Shown here piece after piece: positions 48,691 to 60,000 of a stretch of 64,000 bases of DNA. This DNA comes from Blasia pusilla (lineage: Eukaryota; Marchantiophyta; Marchantiopsida; Blasiales). The stretch spans positions 9,052,001 to 9,116,000 of the forward strand of contig CM114272.1 of assembly GCA_050084515.1 (NCBI GenBank). The letters are read 5' to 3'. Made by a program: the position numbers and the translations under genes. Under the pieces are notes generated by a model. It was given only the letters and a program-made list of their open reading frames with translations, was not told where the DNA came from and searched no databases. Position 1 is the first letter of the stretch; each line of letters begins with the position of its first letter.

Positions 48691-49744
48691 TATCACCTCT
48701 TCGACGTCGACATCTATAGGTGTACAATAATCCCTTTCTTGTTCATCGAGAGGAACGTAGAACTCACCATCGCTAAAGCATAAATCTTCAACACTCATTT
48801 ATAAAGTATCTTGCATTATCCATACAATTATTTTAATAAAATAAATATTTTAAAATAATAAAATAAATACTCAATAGAAAAGGATACTAAATCTCCACAC
48901 AAGAATATTAGTACACAAGCAGAGAAGACTTACTTTTTTAGTCACTCCACTCCCAAAGAAATGAAACTTGATCGTTTGCTCAACACAACAATCTCAAACA
49001 GACATATCTGAAAACAAAACGAAGATGGTTTTTTGATGATTAATTGAATATAAACAATATATAGTACTCTTTTGGCTACTTCTCTCCATTATCTCCACTA
49101 TCGTCACTAATGTCTGAATCCGTATAATCCATATGCTTATATTCCAAGTCGAACTCATCACCAACATACCATCCCTCGGAATCATAGAGGGAAGTAGAAG
49201 AATATTCCCCATCGTCAAGATCTTCAAGACCAGGGCAACTATCTATAGAGTAACTCTCATTACTATTGAGAGTAATCAAAATTTCCTGGCCTATTGAGAC
49301 TTCTCTAACCTCCTCAGTCTCATTGAAACCATTTGAAATAGCAACAAAAAATTAAGAGTCCACATCAAGCAATTTTCGTTTTTGTTGCGAGCGAGATAAT
49401 GAAAATCTATGCTCATCTCTCTCTACCACATATTCAAGACTCGTACTTATTACAATTTCTTTCACAATTAACGGCCTCTTGTAGCTCAATGAGAGAGTTG
49501 ACATGGTGTAAGTGAGGCTCAATCCGACACTTCAAATTTAACAAGAGCAGATTAAAATATCAATATAAATTAGATATTTCAAGTAAAAAAAACCTAAATA
49601 TTTGTATAATTTCATAAATCTCACATAAAAAAAAGGCTATGATATTTGTAAGAGAACGGATCCGGGAAGGGAAAAAATGATTTTCATAGATTAAATTCAG
49701 AGGCCCCATGTTCCCAACATTTAGCAGGTCTACGTCAGTAGGCC

Positions 49745-49830
49745 TGCTAGATGGGCCGTCAGTCGGGCCGGGTCGTCGCCTCCGGATCAAGTGGATGGGG
49801 ATCGAATCCCGCTGCGAACACAATCAGTTT
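49745..49830 (+). repeat. tRNA-related, SINE-like fragment
   Basis: GGATCGAATCCCGC (about 49799-49812) fits a Pol III B box. The upstream GTCGCCTCCGGATCAAGTGG (about 49774-49793) is vaguely A-box-like at a tRNA-like distance. The sequence does not fold as a complete tRNA. It lies in the non-coding half of the Helitron. Confidence 0.35.
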
Positions 49831-50124
49831 TTTCTCAAGACATGGCTCATTGCTCTGGTCTAGCCCCACAACCCCTCATACCACTTCTTGGGCACAAAAC
49901 AACCAGCCTGCCTACAAACTCCTGCTCCCTCGACGGGCCATGCCATTAATGGCGCTGATGGAGAACAAACATCCCACTTACAGACTCCTGCTCCCTCAAT
50001 GATCTGTGCCATTATTGGGGCACTGATGCGGTGATCCGTGCCATTGTTGTGGGTTGATGCATGGCATAATTCCAACATAACTTGGAGTATGACACTACAT
50101 GCTAACATACTTACTTCCTCTATT

Positions 50125-50665
50125 CCATTCGCAGAAAGAGAAGCAGACTTGAATCCAAAAATTGAGAGAAGCGGAGCTCCAACGCATCCCCACTCACATG
50201 GCGGAAGATAGTGCCTCTATTTTGTTAGAATTCAACAACGAAGAGAAGCGGAGCTCCAACGCGTCCCACTCACTGGACGGACGAAAATGCCTCTATTTTG
50301 TTCACGCAGCTGAGAGAAGCGGAGATCCAACTTACAGGGCGGACGAAAATGCCTCTATTTCGTTAGAATTCAACAGCTAAGAGAAGAGGAGCTCCAACGC
50401 ATCCCACTCTCAAGACGGACAAAAATGCCTCTATTTTGTTCAAGCAGTTGAGAGAAGCGGAGATCCAACTCACAGGACGGACGAAAATGACGAAGGAACA
50501 CTACTCTAACTCTATTTTGTTTGCAGAGAGAGAAGCAGATAAGAATCCAAAACGAGAGAAGCTGAGCTCCAACTTAGAGGACGGATGAAAATTCCTAAGG
50601 AACACTACTCTTGTGGAGCTCCAACGCATCCACTCAAGGGACGGAGGAAAACACCTAAGCAACGT
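50125..50665. repeat. Tandem array of about 71-bp units with alternating subtypes
   Basis: Units begin GAGAGAAGCGGAGCTCCAAC and continue with GGACGGACGAAAATGCC and TCTATTTTGTT. Unit starts are near 50163, 50241, 50312, 50379 and 50450, with degenerate units to 50665. Two unit endings alternate (TTAGAATTCAACA versus a TTCA-GCAG type), which gives a higher-order dimer period of about 138 bp. It is not coding. Confidence 0.8.
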
Positions 50666-52440
50666 ATGATAAATTTTGGATAGTGATGTTCCCATCCAAG
50701 ACACCCTACATGTAGTCACCAAGAAAAAAGGCATGTGGTAGAGGTATGTGGGTCACACGTCCGCTGCAGCTAGCCATAAGAGAAGATCGAAGCTGGCAAA
50801 GGAGCCTGTGCAGAAAACAAAAAATGCCGTCCGAAGACGAAGCGAGAAATAGGACAGAGAAAGACGCCATCAAAAAGGAGAGAATACGGGAGAGAAATAG
50901 ACGCCATCCAAAGGAGGAAGAGTTAGAGGGCAAGCAAGGGAGAATCGGAAGGCAAGGGAGTTCCCTTCATGCTCCTGAGCGAGTGAGAGCGAAACAGCTG
51001 ATTCGTCATTGGTCATTGTGAGGGACATTTCTTGACGGGAAACTCGTTTGTGGATAGAGTCTCTAAATAGAACAATGTGGATGAAATTCAAAGAATTCTT
51101 GGTCAAACTGGCCTTCCGACAGTAGAATACCCTGTGGCACAGGTTGTTCTCAACGAACGCCGCAAAGGTTGTTTTACTATTCTTTTAGCTCTGCACTGTC
51201 CTCCAGCTTGATCATGGCGTGAAGTAAGCATGCGGATTCTCACTTCATGCAGAGAATTCTTGAAGACGAAGAGAGAGATGGGACAGTGCTACAGTCTACT
51301 TATGGCAAAAGTCCAAGGATAAACCTGAAATGTGAGTAGTGCAAACAGACGATTGTCTTCGGTACTTTTTCTCGAGAGAAAAGAGGACCGAGTCCCCCAC
51401 CTCCGAAGATAACAATCTCGTATTCAAAAAAATTTGAAGTTGGAGTCTAGGATCGGTAAGAGGACATTAGTGGGAAGCAAGAGCTGACCAAGTTGCTCTC
51501 TATAATTTCTCTCAAGAAAGGTCGGCTCTCAATCTAGCTTTCAGATTCACAAATTCCAGTCAGAGGATCCATGTTAACTTTCTCCTCTCAAATTCTTAAG
51601 TTCCACACGATGAGTTTCTGATCTGCACCAATCAAGTACAAGAAAATGTTACATAGGACTGCCTGCACAGAGTCGATCACAGACTCCCCGTGAATTGCGA
51701 TACGATAGCGCGAATAAAGTGAATGAGGGACGCCCTGTGATTTGTTGACACATAGATGTAGTGCACCTAGTTCTCCGCTCCTCTGAAGCAAATTAGAATG
51801 GGAAATCGCAAACTTACGAACCATGTCTGATATGACGTAAGTCTGATCTAAACCAAAGTAATTCCTGCACTGACAAGTCACGAATTATTGGAATTCGTTT
51901 GCAGCCAGCTTTTTCGAAGATTTTTTGAGCGAGAGAGCCCTTCTCCTCTTTCACATGGAGAAACCCACGTGGAAGTAAAACGATCCAAACCAATTCCTAC
52001 TTGGAAACAGAGATTTACCCTCTTGGGCCGATAAGCTTTCTCCAAATTTTCCATCACCTTGATGCTGCCTCCACTTTGCCGCCACCTTCTTCACCACCAC
52101 CTTCTTCAGTTCCCTCACACCTACGTTGAGTCTACTCCAACTTAGAGACGCAGATGATTTATTTGCAATGAGCTAGAGCTAGGAAGTTCACATGTGTCTT
52201 AATACGGCTGGTTACGTCAAAAAGTTTCCTCTTTTACGTCCCAACTGAAAAGTGTCCCAAGTAAATAAAAAAAATCATGTCTCATTTAAATATAAGCCGT
52301 TCAAATAGAAGCCCTCCGAACTTTCCCATAGATTGGATTTTTTTAATTTGTTTTAACTTTTTCTTCAAAGCGGCCATTTCACATGATTACTTATGGAGGG
52401 TTTTACTTCTTTGGGAAAAAAAAAAAACCATAAGAGGTAA
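50666..52440. other. Upstream part of the Helitron, possible captured sequence
   Basis: The base composition is more even than in the coding half. Open stretches include one with NNVDEIQRILGQTGLPTVEY (about 51070-51130, plus) and a 97-codon frame at 51588-51881 (minus). None has a recognised family. Helitrons often carry host gene pieces, so these are candidates only. Confidence 0.25.
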
Positions 52441-52467
52441 CCGCCCCTCCTCGCATTATAGTATAGA

Positions 52468-53125
52468 TTTTGTTAGGCATGGGCAATTCTGAACGTCTGG
52501 GTTACATAAATTGTTGTTCGGAGGAACATGCATCCCTTTGGGTACGTCTTTTTTTAAACGATTTGTCAGGAGTGACATTTGAAAAAGATTTTGTTTTCTT
52601 TTAGATGATATTAAAATCTAATATTTCTTTCTTTTTTAAACCAGCATGCGGCCCTAGTTTCCAGTTTTTAATATATACTAACTAAGGGTTCAAAGAAGGA
52701 TTTAGGAGAAGACTAATACGGGAGAAACTCGTGTTTGGACGACACTATTTGCGTGGAGAATATGGCAAGCCCAGCATGGAGAAGAAGAAGAGTAACACTA
52801 TGAAGAAGAATACCGAAGAAATTTAATTAATTGGGGAGATGTGATGGATTTATCACGGATTATCATATCTCACATCCATCCGATCCGACGGTGATGGACA
52901 GTTGAGAACTTCACATCCAACGGTTGAAAAGGCTACAAAATAACTTGCATTCCGTAGCACTCGGAATCACATACTAATGAGGGCCGTAAATAACACAATT
53001 TTTTTGAAGTCCATATGTGTGGATTTGACGTTGTTTCAAAACATCCACATACTTCTCCATTATGAAAGAAATTGAGTAGCCCTAATTACCCTCTCCATGG
53101 AAATACACGACATTAAAAAAAGGAT
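52468..53125. other. Intergenic, nothing recognised
   Basis: AT-rich DNA between the Helitron 5' end and the PHD-tailed fragment. No coding or repeat signal stands out. Confidence 0.35.
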
Positions 53126-53700
53126 ATGCAGAAGGTTGGGGATGGGACTCATAGAGTAGGGGAATTCAAAGGCCATACCCAACAACCACTCTACATTTTT
53201 CATGGGAAGTATATGGTGTTAGGTTTGGAACCTTGTATCGGTTGGACACAAAAAATGGCATTTGAGAACCTGGCTATCGCTCAACATCGCAATACTCTAA
53301 GATACGCGACTACGTGTGGAGGAGGCTATCTACCAAGGATTTGGAGATTCCATCCTTGTGATTGGGTCTACCTATAGCAGACGGCGCCGATGACATTTGA
53401 CATGATGACATGACGTAATATTCAACGAGTGCGAGAGATTTTATATTCATGAGTGTTTATTTTAGATGATCGTAATGGTATCGTTTGGAAAGATCATGTG
53501 CGTAATTGTATGTCACGTCATGTGCCGAACGTGGATGGGAGCATTGATCCGAGCTTGGAAGTTATTCCTACACGCTTGAAATGCATGTTGTGTGGGTCTG
53601 CTAGAGGAGCAACCACGATGCTCGTCGGAGATGGGTGTTCTTGAGGATGGCAAATGTCATGTTTGACGCTGCCTCTTGATTTGGTTCCTTGAGAATGTCG
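53126..53700 (+). pseudogene. Gypsy-like polyprotein tail with PHD-type zinc finger
   Basis: The frame reads MAFENLAIAQHRNTLRYATT, GGGYLPRIWRFHPCDWVYL, then after stops DDRNGIVWKDHVRNC, PNVDGSIDPSLEVIP and CMLCGSARGATTMLVGDGCS. GWQMSCLTLPLDLVP follows in the next frame segment. This is the end of a retroelement polyprotein (integrase tail with an R-F-x-P-x-D-x-V-Y-L block). It finishes in a C-x2-C ... C ... W-x-M-x-C PHD-like finger. One zinc ligand (Cys in V-C-D) is Gly here, and stops interrupt it. Family placement rests on recalled similarity to bryophyte and lycophyte proteins. Confidence 0.55.
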
Positions 53701-53916
53701 GCTTTGTCTTAGATATACATATGTGTGATAGGTAGATGATAAAATGACTCTTGATGTTATGGATTGGAGGAAGGCGACTAACCATGGGGCAACATAGCAC
53801 CCAACCTTCTAATCTTAGCAACGAAATCAAAAGCATGACAACATGTGCATACCATTTAGAATTATTTTTTAGGCTATATGGAGTTAGAGGGACCTAACCA
53901 CTAGTAAGGGGGGAAA

Positions 53917-54620
53917 TTGGGATTGTCCAATCGTTCATGTGTAGATATGGTAGGATTCATTATTAGATGGATCTTAGACTGGTGTGCATGACCACCAATA
54001 TATGTTGGCAGCGATGTCTATTCATTCGATAGCTATCATGGTAGATGAGATGTAGGGCGAGAAAGTATTGAGGCCTTAGAGGGGTCTTGTACTTACCTAT
54101 TTTGAGCGGTCATATGTGACATAGTCTTAGGAGGTGACCTACAAGTGTAGGTCACCCTTCCTTTATGAGGAGTGTCAACCTTGGAGAGGTTGATCTTGTG
54201 TACTCCACATTGTTACTGCCAAGAGGAGGTTACGTGTGTGTACAAGTCACCTATGGATGTGCCCAAAGGAGTATACCTTAGATGAAGCTCATTTGGTGCT
54301 CATCTTCATTGGATCAGACCCATATTGGGATCCGTGATACAGTGCAGCTTGCATGTATTGAGCCTAGATTCTCTCTTAGAGATCATACACATTGAGAGTA
54401 TGTTTCACACTTTCTCCCAATGTTATTGTAGTATGTATCATTGATTATATGTTTGGATGAAGCATTGTTGATCGTAGGTTTCATTAGATTTCACATTCCA
54501 TGTCAACTTTATATTGGGGTTGTCCAGTCGTTCATATGTAGATATGTAAGGTTTCATAGTTAGATGGATATTAGAATTATGTGCATGAAAACCAATGTTT
54601 GTTGGCACCAATTTCTATTT
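53917..54620. repeat. Imperfect direct repeats about 107 bp long
   Basis: The copies are 53917-54022 and 54514-54620. Shared segments include ATTGGG-TTGTCCA, TCGTTCAT-TGTAGATATG, TTAGATGGAT and GTGCATGA, followed by ACCAAT-T-TGTTGGCA. They are about 597 bp apart. They could be remnants of the ends of one retroelement or a local duplication. Confidence 0.55.
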
Positions 54621-55630
54621 GCACGACATAGTCTTTCGGGGAGATATATATTATGTTGGAGGGGTAGTACTTACAATAATCCACTAGCACTAGAATAATC
54701 CTCTTGGAATGTATAGAAGTTTTAGCAAGTACATTATGTGAGTTTGGAAAATATGTAGTAAGGAAGCCATAAAAGTAAGCTTGAAAACCATTTAGCAAGG
54801 AAGCTTCTTTAATGTAAATGTTGGCCTAAATGTATTTTTTCTATGTATTTGTGAATAAAGAATTCAATGAATGAATGGTTGCATATGTATTAACTTTACT
54901 ATGCAAGTCTCTTGATAGAAATGTGTCCCTTTTGTTGGAGACCCACCTCACCAACAACTCAATTGTAGAAATAACATTTTGTATGCGTAGGTTCTAAAGG
55001 CCATACTATCCTTGATGCATAGATTCTAAAGTCCAAAAACCTCTTGAGAAGGCTCTAGCAACCATGGTTGCTAGAGCCTAAGGGCACATAAGATGGGATG
55101 AAGAAAACCCATAAGATCCTTGAATGTCAAAATACCTAGATACTTGCATTTTATTTGGATGGCCTCCAACTCTTTGGGCCTCTTATACACAAGCCTAAAC
55201 TTTGCAACATGGGAAGAAGAGAACCCTCTGAAGTGAAGAAAGGGGGAAAAAAATCAAGTTAACCACAAAAGCTCAACTTGGAGAAACAACTTCCTCATGC
55301 CTAAAACAAAATATTCACAACTTTACGAAAATGTGTTGGCTAAACTCCAATTACAATTATTGAAAACACAAAAAAGAAAGATGATAATAAAGGCGGCTCA
55401 ATTCTTAACCAAATTATTACCACCACTTTTGAATTCCAAGCTTGAGTAATGTGCTCCAATTTTGAAATTTGACAAGATATTACTTTCATGGAGATATTTC
55501 TAACCAAGAGGACAAAAATTTTCTGATTGAAAATGGAAGCGCATGAAGGCTTTTGCAACACGGCAGCCAACAATATGGTGACCCTAAAGCAAATAAGAGC
55601 TCGATGACCTTTCAAAACGGAAGCCCATAG
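54621..55630. other. Intergenic, nothing recognised
   Basis: AT-rich DNA. A 14-bp near-palindrome around CTCTAGCAACCATGGTTGCTAGAG (about 55044-55068) is notable but too short to classify. Confidence 0.35.
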
Positions 55631-55634
55631 AAAG

Positions 55635-55811
55635 CGCGGTTTCGCATTTATTGCGAGACCGGTCGGCTCCAGCGGGCAGAAGATCATGGAGCTCTTATTT
55701 GGTCCTAGATGTGCGGGCGTAGTGGTCCACGTTCGAATCCGCCCTCCGTGCTTCGTTTTGGCAGTTTCCTCTTCCTGGCCTGCCCAGTCCCGCAATAAAC
55801 GCGAAACCGCG
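55635..55811. mobile_element. 177-bp element with about 28-bp TIRs and internal B-box-like site
   Basis: CGCGGTTTCGCATTTATTGC (from 55635) and its near-perfect inverse at 55784-55811 form terminal inverted repeats that differ at three positions. Inside is GTTCGAATCCGCCC (about 55731-55744), a Pol III B-box match, and an AGTGGT that could be a relic A box. No target-site duplication is evident. It could be a MITE or a hairpin non-coding RNA locus. Confidence 0.65.
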
Positions 55812-56252
55812 GTAATCTAAGGTCTTCATTCACAACTTTAGTAGTTTTCCAACTTAAAACGTTTCATAGTTGTGCGGCAAATTCCATTGTGATCGTTTTC
55901 TTTTGTTCTTTGACTTTCACTTGCAAAAAACCGTCCAGAATCGTTACACTCATTCCTTCAAACATTTCTCAATTGGATATAAAATAAAACATGAGCTCCA
56001 TTAGCACAACACAAAACTCAAACCCGCCCCCACAAAATAGTCATAACATCTCGCCACATCTTCTCTCTACGCGGGCCGATCCAATGAAGAAAGACACTGC
56101 TCGCACTCAATCGAGTCTAGGACAACGTCAAAAGATAAAGGCATAGGGTCCCCGCAATAGTGTACCAAATTTACCCCACAACAATTCCTACTCGCTCTAA
56201 TAACCAGTGTGCGGCCTTTGAGAGGGGTGGGGGATAAAGTAATTATTAGTAA

Positions 56253-56271
56253 CACGTGAGGAGGACACGTG
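56253..56271. promoter_or_regulatory. Paired G-boxes
   Basis: Two perfect CACGTG sites (56253-56258 and 56266-56271) lie 13 bp apart at the edge of a GC-richer, CpG-bearing stretch (56040-57060). That stretch looks like a plant promoter or 5' exon, but no gene can be assigned. Confidence 0.3.
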
Positions 56272-57060
56272 GATAACTTAAATGACGAGGAAAAAGAGTT
56301 ACACTTGCGTTCGCTGAAGCGCTTGACGTTGTAAACGAATGGGAAATCTACCCGCAATCTAAACGATTTCCCCCTTCATTCACAACTTCACAAGCTACCC
56401 TTCCTGATGACGTTATGACCTCGGGACTGAAAGTTGGCACACGCCCACACAATCCGCATATCATGTCGCACAACCATTGGCCGACAAGAGAGTAAAGTTC
56501 GGCAGTCGAGAAAGCCCGACGTTTGACTCAGATCTTTGTGGGGCCCAGGGAGCAGCCTATCGCGATTATTTGTGGGACGTGATGAGTTTGTGGATTCGCC
56601 CTAGTTTGTCATCGTCCCATCCATCCATGTCGGCAACGCTGTCATCGCATCTTCCACCTGGGAGGGTGTTACCCGGTATAATCCTCCACAGGGTGGGTCG
56701 CCGCGTGATAAACCGGTGAACCCTAAACCTACAGAGTTGGCATAAACACACAGACAAATAAAAAACAAATGCATTATAAATATTATGTAAACCTGTGCGA
56801 ACGGACTTCGACGTGCGAGCAGGCCATTGGCTGTCCAGAAAACTGCTTCCCAGAATCTCTTTCTTGTCTTTTCCTCCTTTCCCATCCGTTTGGAGCCCGC
56901 GGGAAGTTAATTCAAGGAATTGCTCAGCGACGGCACTCTGTCTTATCGGGAGAGGAGCGATTATCGAGAGAGAAAATGCTCTCTCTCCTTGGAGCAGTGC
57001 CAAAATGAAGGGCGGCGAAACCGTGGCCGTTGGGAGCTGGAAGCTCGCGTAAAGTGGTAA

Positions 57061-60000
57061 AGTGGACTGCCGTGAGGTTATTGGCTAGCTTGACCAGTTC
57101 TTGGGAGGTTTTATGGTGACGGGGTTCATTGTTGTCAAAGTGCCCAATCCACACCCCGACACAATATATTGAAGTCACCTTGCGTTGTTGCTACGTGTGG
57201 ATCTTCGACGTTCTCATGCTGTCATAGCCAAGTGAAATATTCGTTGTTGCATTTTAGGACCTGTCTTTGCTGCAATGTGTGCACTCACTAAAATCATCAT
57301 TTTTTTTTTGAGCAATGTTTGGCTGTGACGCAATTTGTGATATGCATGTCCTAGTAATGTTTGGCCTCCACTATCTCTATTGATGTGTGTTTGCATCATG
57401 CACTTCGACGTATTTCATGGACTATTACACTTGTTGTAAGGATGTTGTGCAAAGAGAGTAAGATTCGACACTCACCATAATCCGAAGTGGCCCTCAAACT
57501 CTCAATTGATATTCCACATGAATGCAAACTTGCCTACTAACTCAACACCACCACAATGATGTTTGTTTCCTCTTTATTTCCCTTTCCAAAGGGTCTCTAA
57601 GACATGGCACATAGAGTCCTTGATAGTGTTCTCCATAACATAGCGAGAATAAAAATTACTGGAATGTTCAAAAAAGAGTATCTAGAAGAATGCTTGTGGG
57701 ATACATTGGCATCCCTTTGACACAAATAATGTTTTTAGCATGATAAATATTTCTATCTTTATACAAGAATAGCTTCTTCTTATTCTAAAAAATTTAACTC
57801 TAGAAAGGCAAGAGATATCTCATTATTTAATTATAAGGGTTCACTTTTTAAAAATATTTTTTCCTCGCTATTGGGGTAATCCCCCTTCTTTTGATTATAA
57901 TATAGAGAAATTTTATTTTTTGGTGCATGCAACGTTGTGACTCGACTTATTCTTTTCCATAAAAGGTAATATTACACCTCTAATCTCTTCTCTGAAAATA
58001 CATTCACTTATTTTAGAAAATACTTTCCTCACATAGAAAGTCCCTTTTCTCAAATAATAATATTGATTATTTTTTCAAGTTACGAGAAAGACATCATGAT
58101 AAAAATAACAATTTGGAAACCCATCCAATAAGAAACTAAAGTGGTCCCATAAGAACGTCTAGTGTGTGGATGAATAAAGATGAGAAAACAAAATATTGCA
58201 AATCCCTATGCATATATCTCTAGAGGCATGCATCTAAAGGTGGACATGCATCCACATAGGTCTTTATCCTAAATGGATACTTGAGAAAGCTATGCATGAC
58301 TATTCCACTTACATGGATGAATGTGGGACCTCCACACAAAATGGTCAATACAATTTGGACTTTAATAGAGTATTCAAAGAGTTAGTAAGAAGTAAGATCA
58401 TATTCTATAGAATTAAGAAGCTTACTTTATAATTTTAAGAGAGCATGCTTCTTGATTTGACACTTTTGAGAGATTTACAAGTACATTGTCTAATAGAGGT
58501 TATTTTTATTCCATTTTGACCATTTTTTAGTTTCTTTTCCATCTTGAAGATTTAATGCAACTTATGGAATTTTTTTGTAGTAATTTTATAAATGTAAAAA
58601 AATTGGATCAATGAAAGTAATGGTGATCAAACTATTGAAAATGTAACCTCCAAAAGAAATGAATCCCATAGTTCAAGCTTGATAGGCACATGACTTGTAA
58701 AAATTGTGTTTCCCATATTGAAAGTTTGCCTCGAGATTTCAATGGAGTCTCAAAATTACATGGGGTCCCAATATGACTTCTTGTAGAAATATATTTTGGT
58801 ACTATGACAAGCATTGAAGTGGATGCTTAGGGACATTCACTTTAAGAGAAATTGAGTTCCAAAGGAGGTTTCCATAAAATTTTGATTGAATTGGTAACCT
58901 CCATGTACAACAAGAGGCCCTAGTAGGAAAGTCCATGAAATATTGTACAATCGGCACAATAAGTAATCGCCAATTAGATCTATCTACAAACATTCTTTTG
59001 CAAGTTTTTTTTTCAAACATGCCTTTTATGGGCTATCAATACCTTGATGGGCCCTAAACAACATGTTTTCCACATCCAAGCCCATGATATACATATAATC
59101 GACGAGACCAACATGTGGATGTTGCAACTAGTTTAGGCTACAAAATTTCTTCTAACCTCTTACCAAGATGAGTCATTGTTGTGAATATAAGTTCATAGTT
59201 GTTTTTTTGGAGGCATAGTTATATGTAAAGGTAATTATCCATCTCAATATATAGTTGGAGGAGGTTATCATGATCTTTTTCTTCACATGAACCTTCTACA
59301 TAGAACTAATTATTTCGTTTGGTGGAAGGAGAATCATGTCACAATAAGTCTTTAGGAATTAAACCAAGAATAGGAATGCCTCATAGAATATCTATCCACA
59401 TGGTTGATGGTGAGTATTGTGGAGTTATTTTTTAATGATAGGAGAAGTTCCATACACCTACACATTGCTACACAATCTATATTTTTGTTCACATTCAAAT
59501 AAAAAAAATAATGGATCTTTTTAACATGCAAGAAGATTCTTAAACACACAAAAATTACACTCACACACGCACATCAAGACCACACAACCAAAATCAAAGT
59601 AAAAATGACACATACAACCAACTACATCCTTGATACTAAATATCGTAATCAAGCCACATCCACCTTCCATTGTCAAGAATTTGGACTCTAACATCCTAGC
59701 TCCTTCCAAACGCTAGAAAGAAGACTATTTATAGGCTCAACATGAGAAATATGGCTTTTGAAAGCCATATCCTCCCCTTATATCTGTACCCTTGGGAAGA
59801 GCCAGAAGAGCCCTCCCCCCAAAGATGATAAAGATTGGTAATTAAGCTGTACATATAGGTCATAAGATAAAGGTTCATGTAGTAAAAAAGTCACCCAACC
59901 AGAAATAGAAAAGAGTGAGTTTGTTGGAAACGTTGATCTTGGTGCAATGGTGTCATTAGACTCATCCAATCATTCGATCAAGGCAAAGTTATAGATGAAA

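Larger units (their letters stand above)
41252..48798 (-). pseudogene. Helitron Rep-helicase (RepHel), multi-exon and frameshifted
   Basis: It encodes the rolling-circle transposase-helicase. From the N-terminus: a possible start ATG at 48798 (MSVEDLCFSDGEFY), repeat-bearing exons to 46500, and a Cys-rich zinc-finger region with ICPSCNALHRKC (about 46340-46375). Then come RAYNSALQLASIGAHV, the Rep motif FFTMTRNPKWPEI (about 45093-45131), the HUH motif in GLPHVHILI (HVH at 44916-44924), and the two-tyrosine motif AVKYFYKYVYKG (about 44388-44423). The Pif1-like helicase follows: Walker A GPGGTGKT (about 42894-42917), Walker B LIVWDEAP (about 42542-42565), and [20 protein letters not shown] with GQLYVALSR (41344-41452). 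Introns are likely: a donor at 42735 with GTAAGT and a CTAG acceptor near 42613. Frameshifts near 44980 and 44840 and stops such as the one near 48681 break the frame, so this copy is probably inactive although the catalytic motifs remain. Confidence 0.88.
40987..52467 (-). mobile_element. Candidate 11.5-kb Rep-helicase-bearing Helitron
   Basis: On the minus strand the 5' end TCTATACTATAATGCGAGG lies at 52467 after host A. The 3' end is a perfect 7-bp hairpin (GTGCCCG / CGGGCAC, 9-base loop, 40994-41016 on the plus strand) followed by TTACTAG, ending at 40987. The Rep-helicase gene lies inside in the right orientation. The base after CTAG is G rather than the usual T. A TC-like start at 41129 could instead make 40987-41129 a separate 143-bp Helitron abutting the large one, with a CTAA end near 41131 for the latter. 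The half upstream of the gene (about 49300-52467) is non-coding apart from repeats and possible captured pieces. Confidence 0.65.

Noticed and set aside
49751-49830. Possible tRNA gene
   Set aside because: The B box is good but acceptor and anticodon arms do not pair. Kept only as a SINE-like fragment.
50125-50665. CRISPR-like array
   Set aside because: The repeats have no unique spacers, the units are contiguous and degenerate, and the DNA is plant nuclear. It is a minisatellite.
55044-55068. Short palindrome around CCATGG
   Set aside because: A 10-12-bp arm palindrome of this size is expected by chance in 64 kb and lacks context.
56566-57052. Gene start in the GC-rich block
   Set aside because: Several open frames overlap on both strands. 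None shows domain motifs or convincing splice sites.
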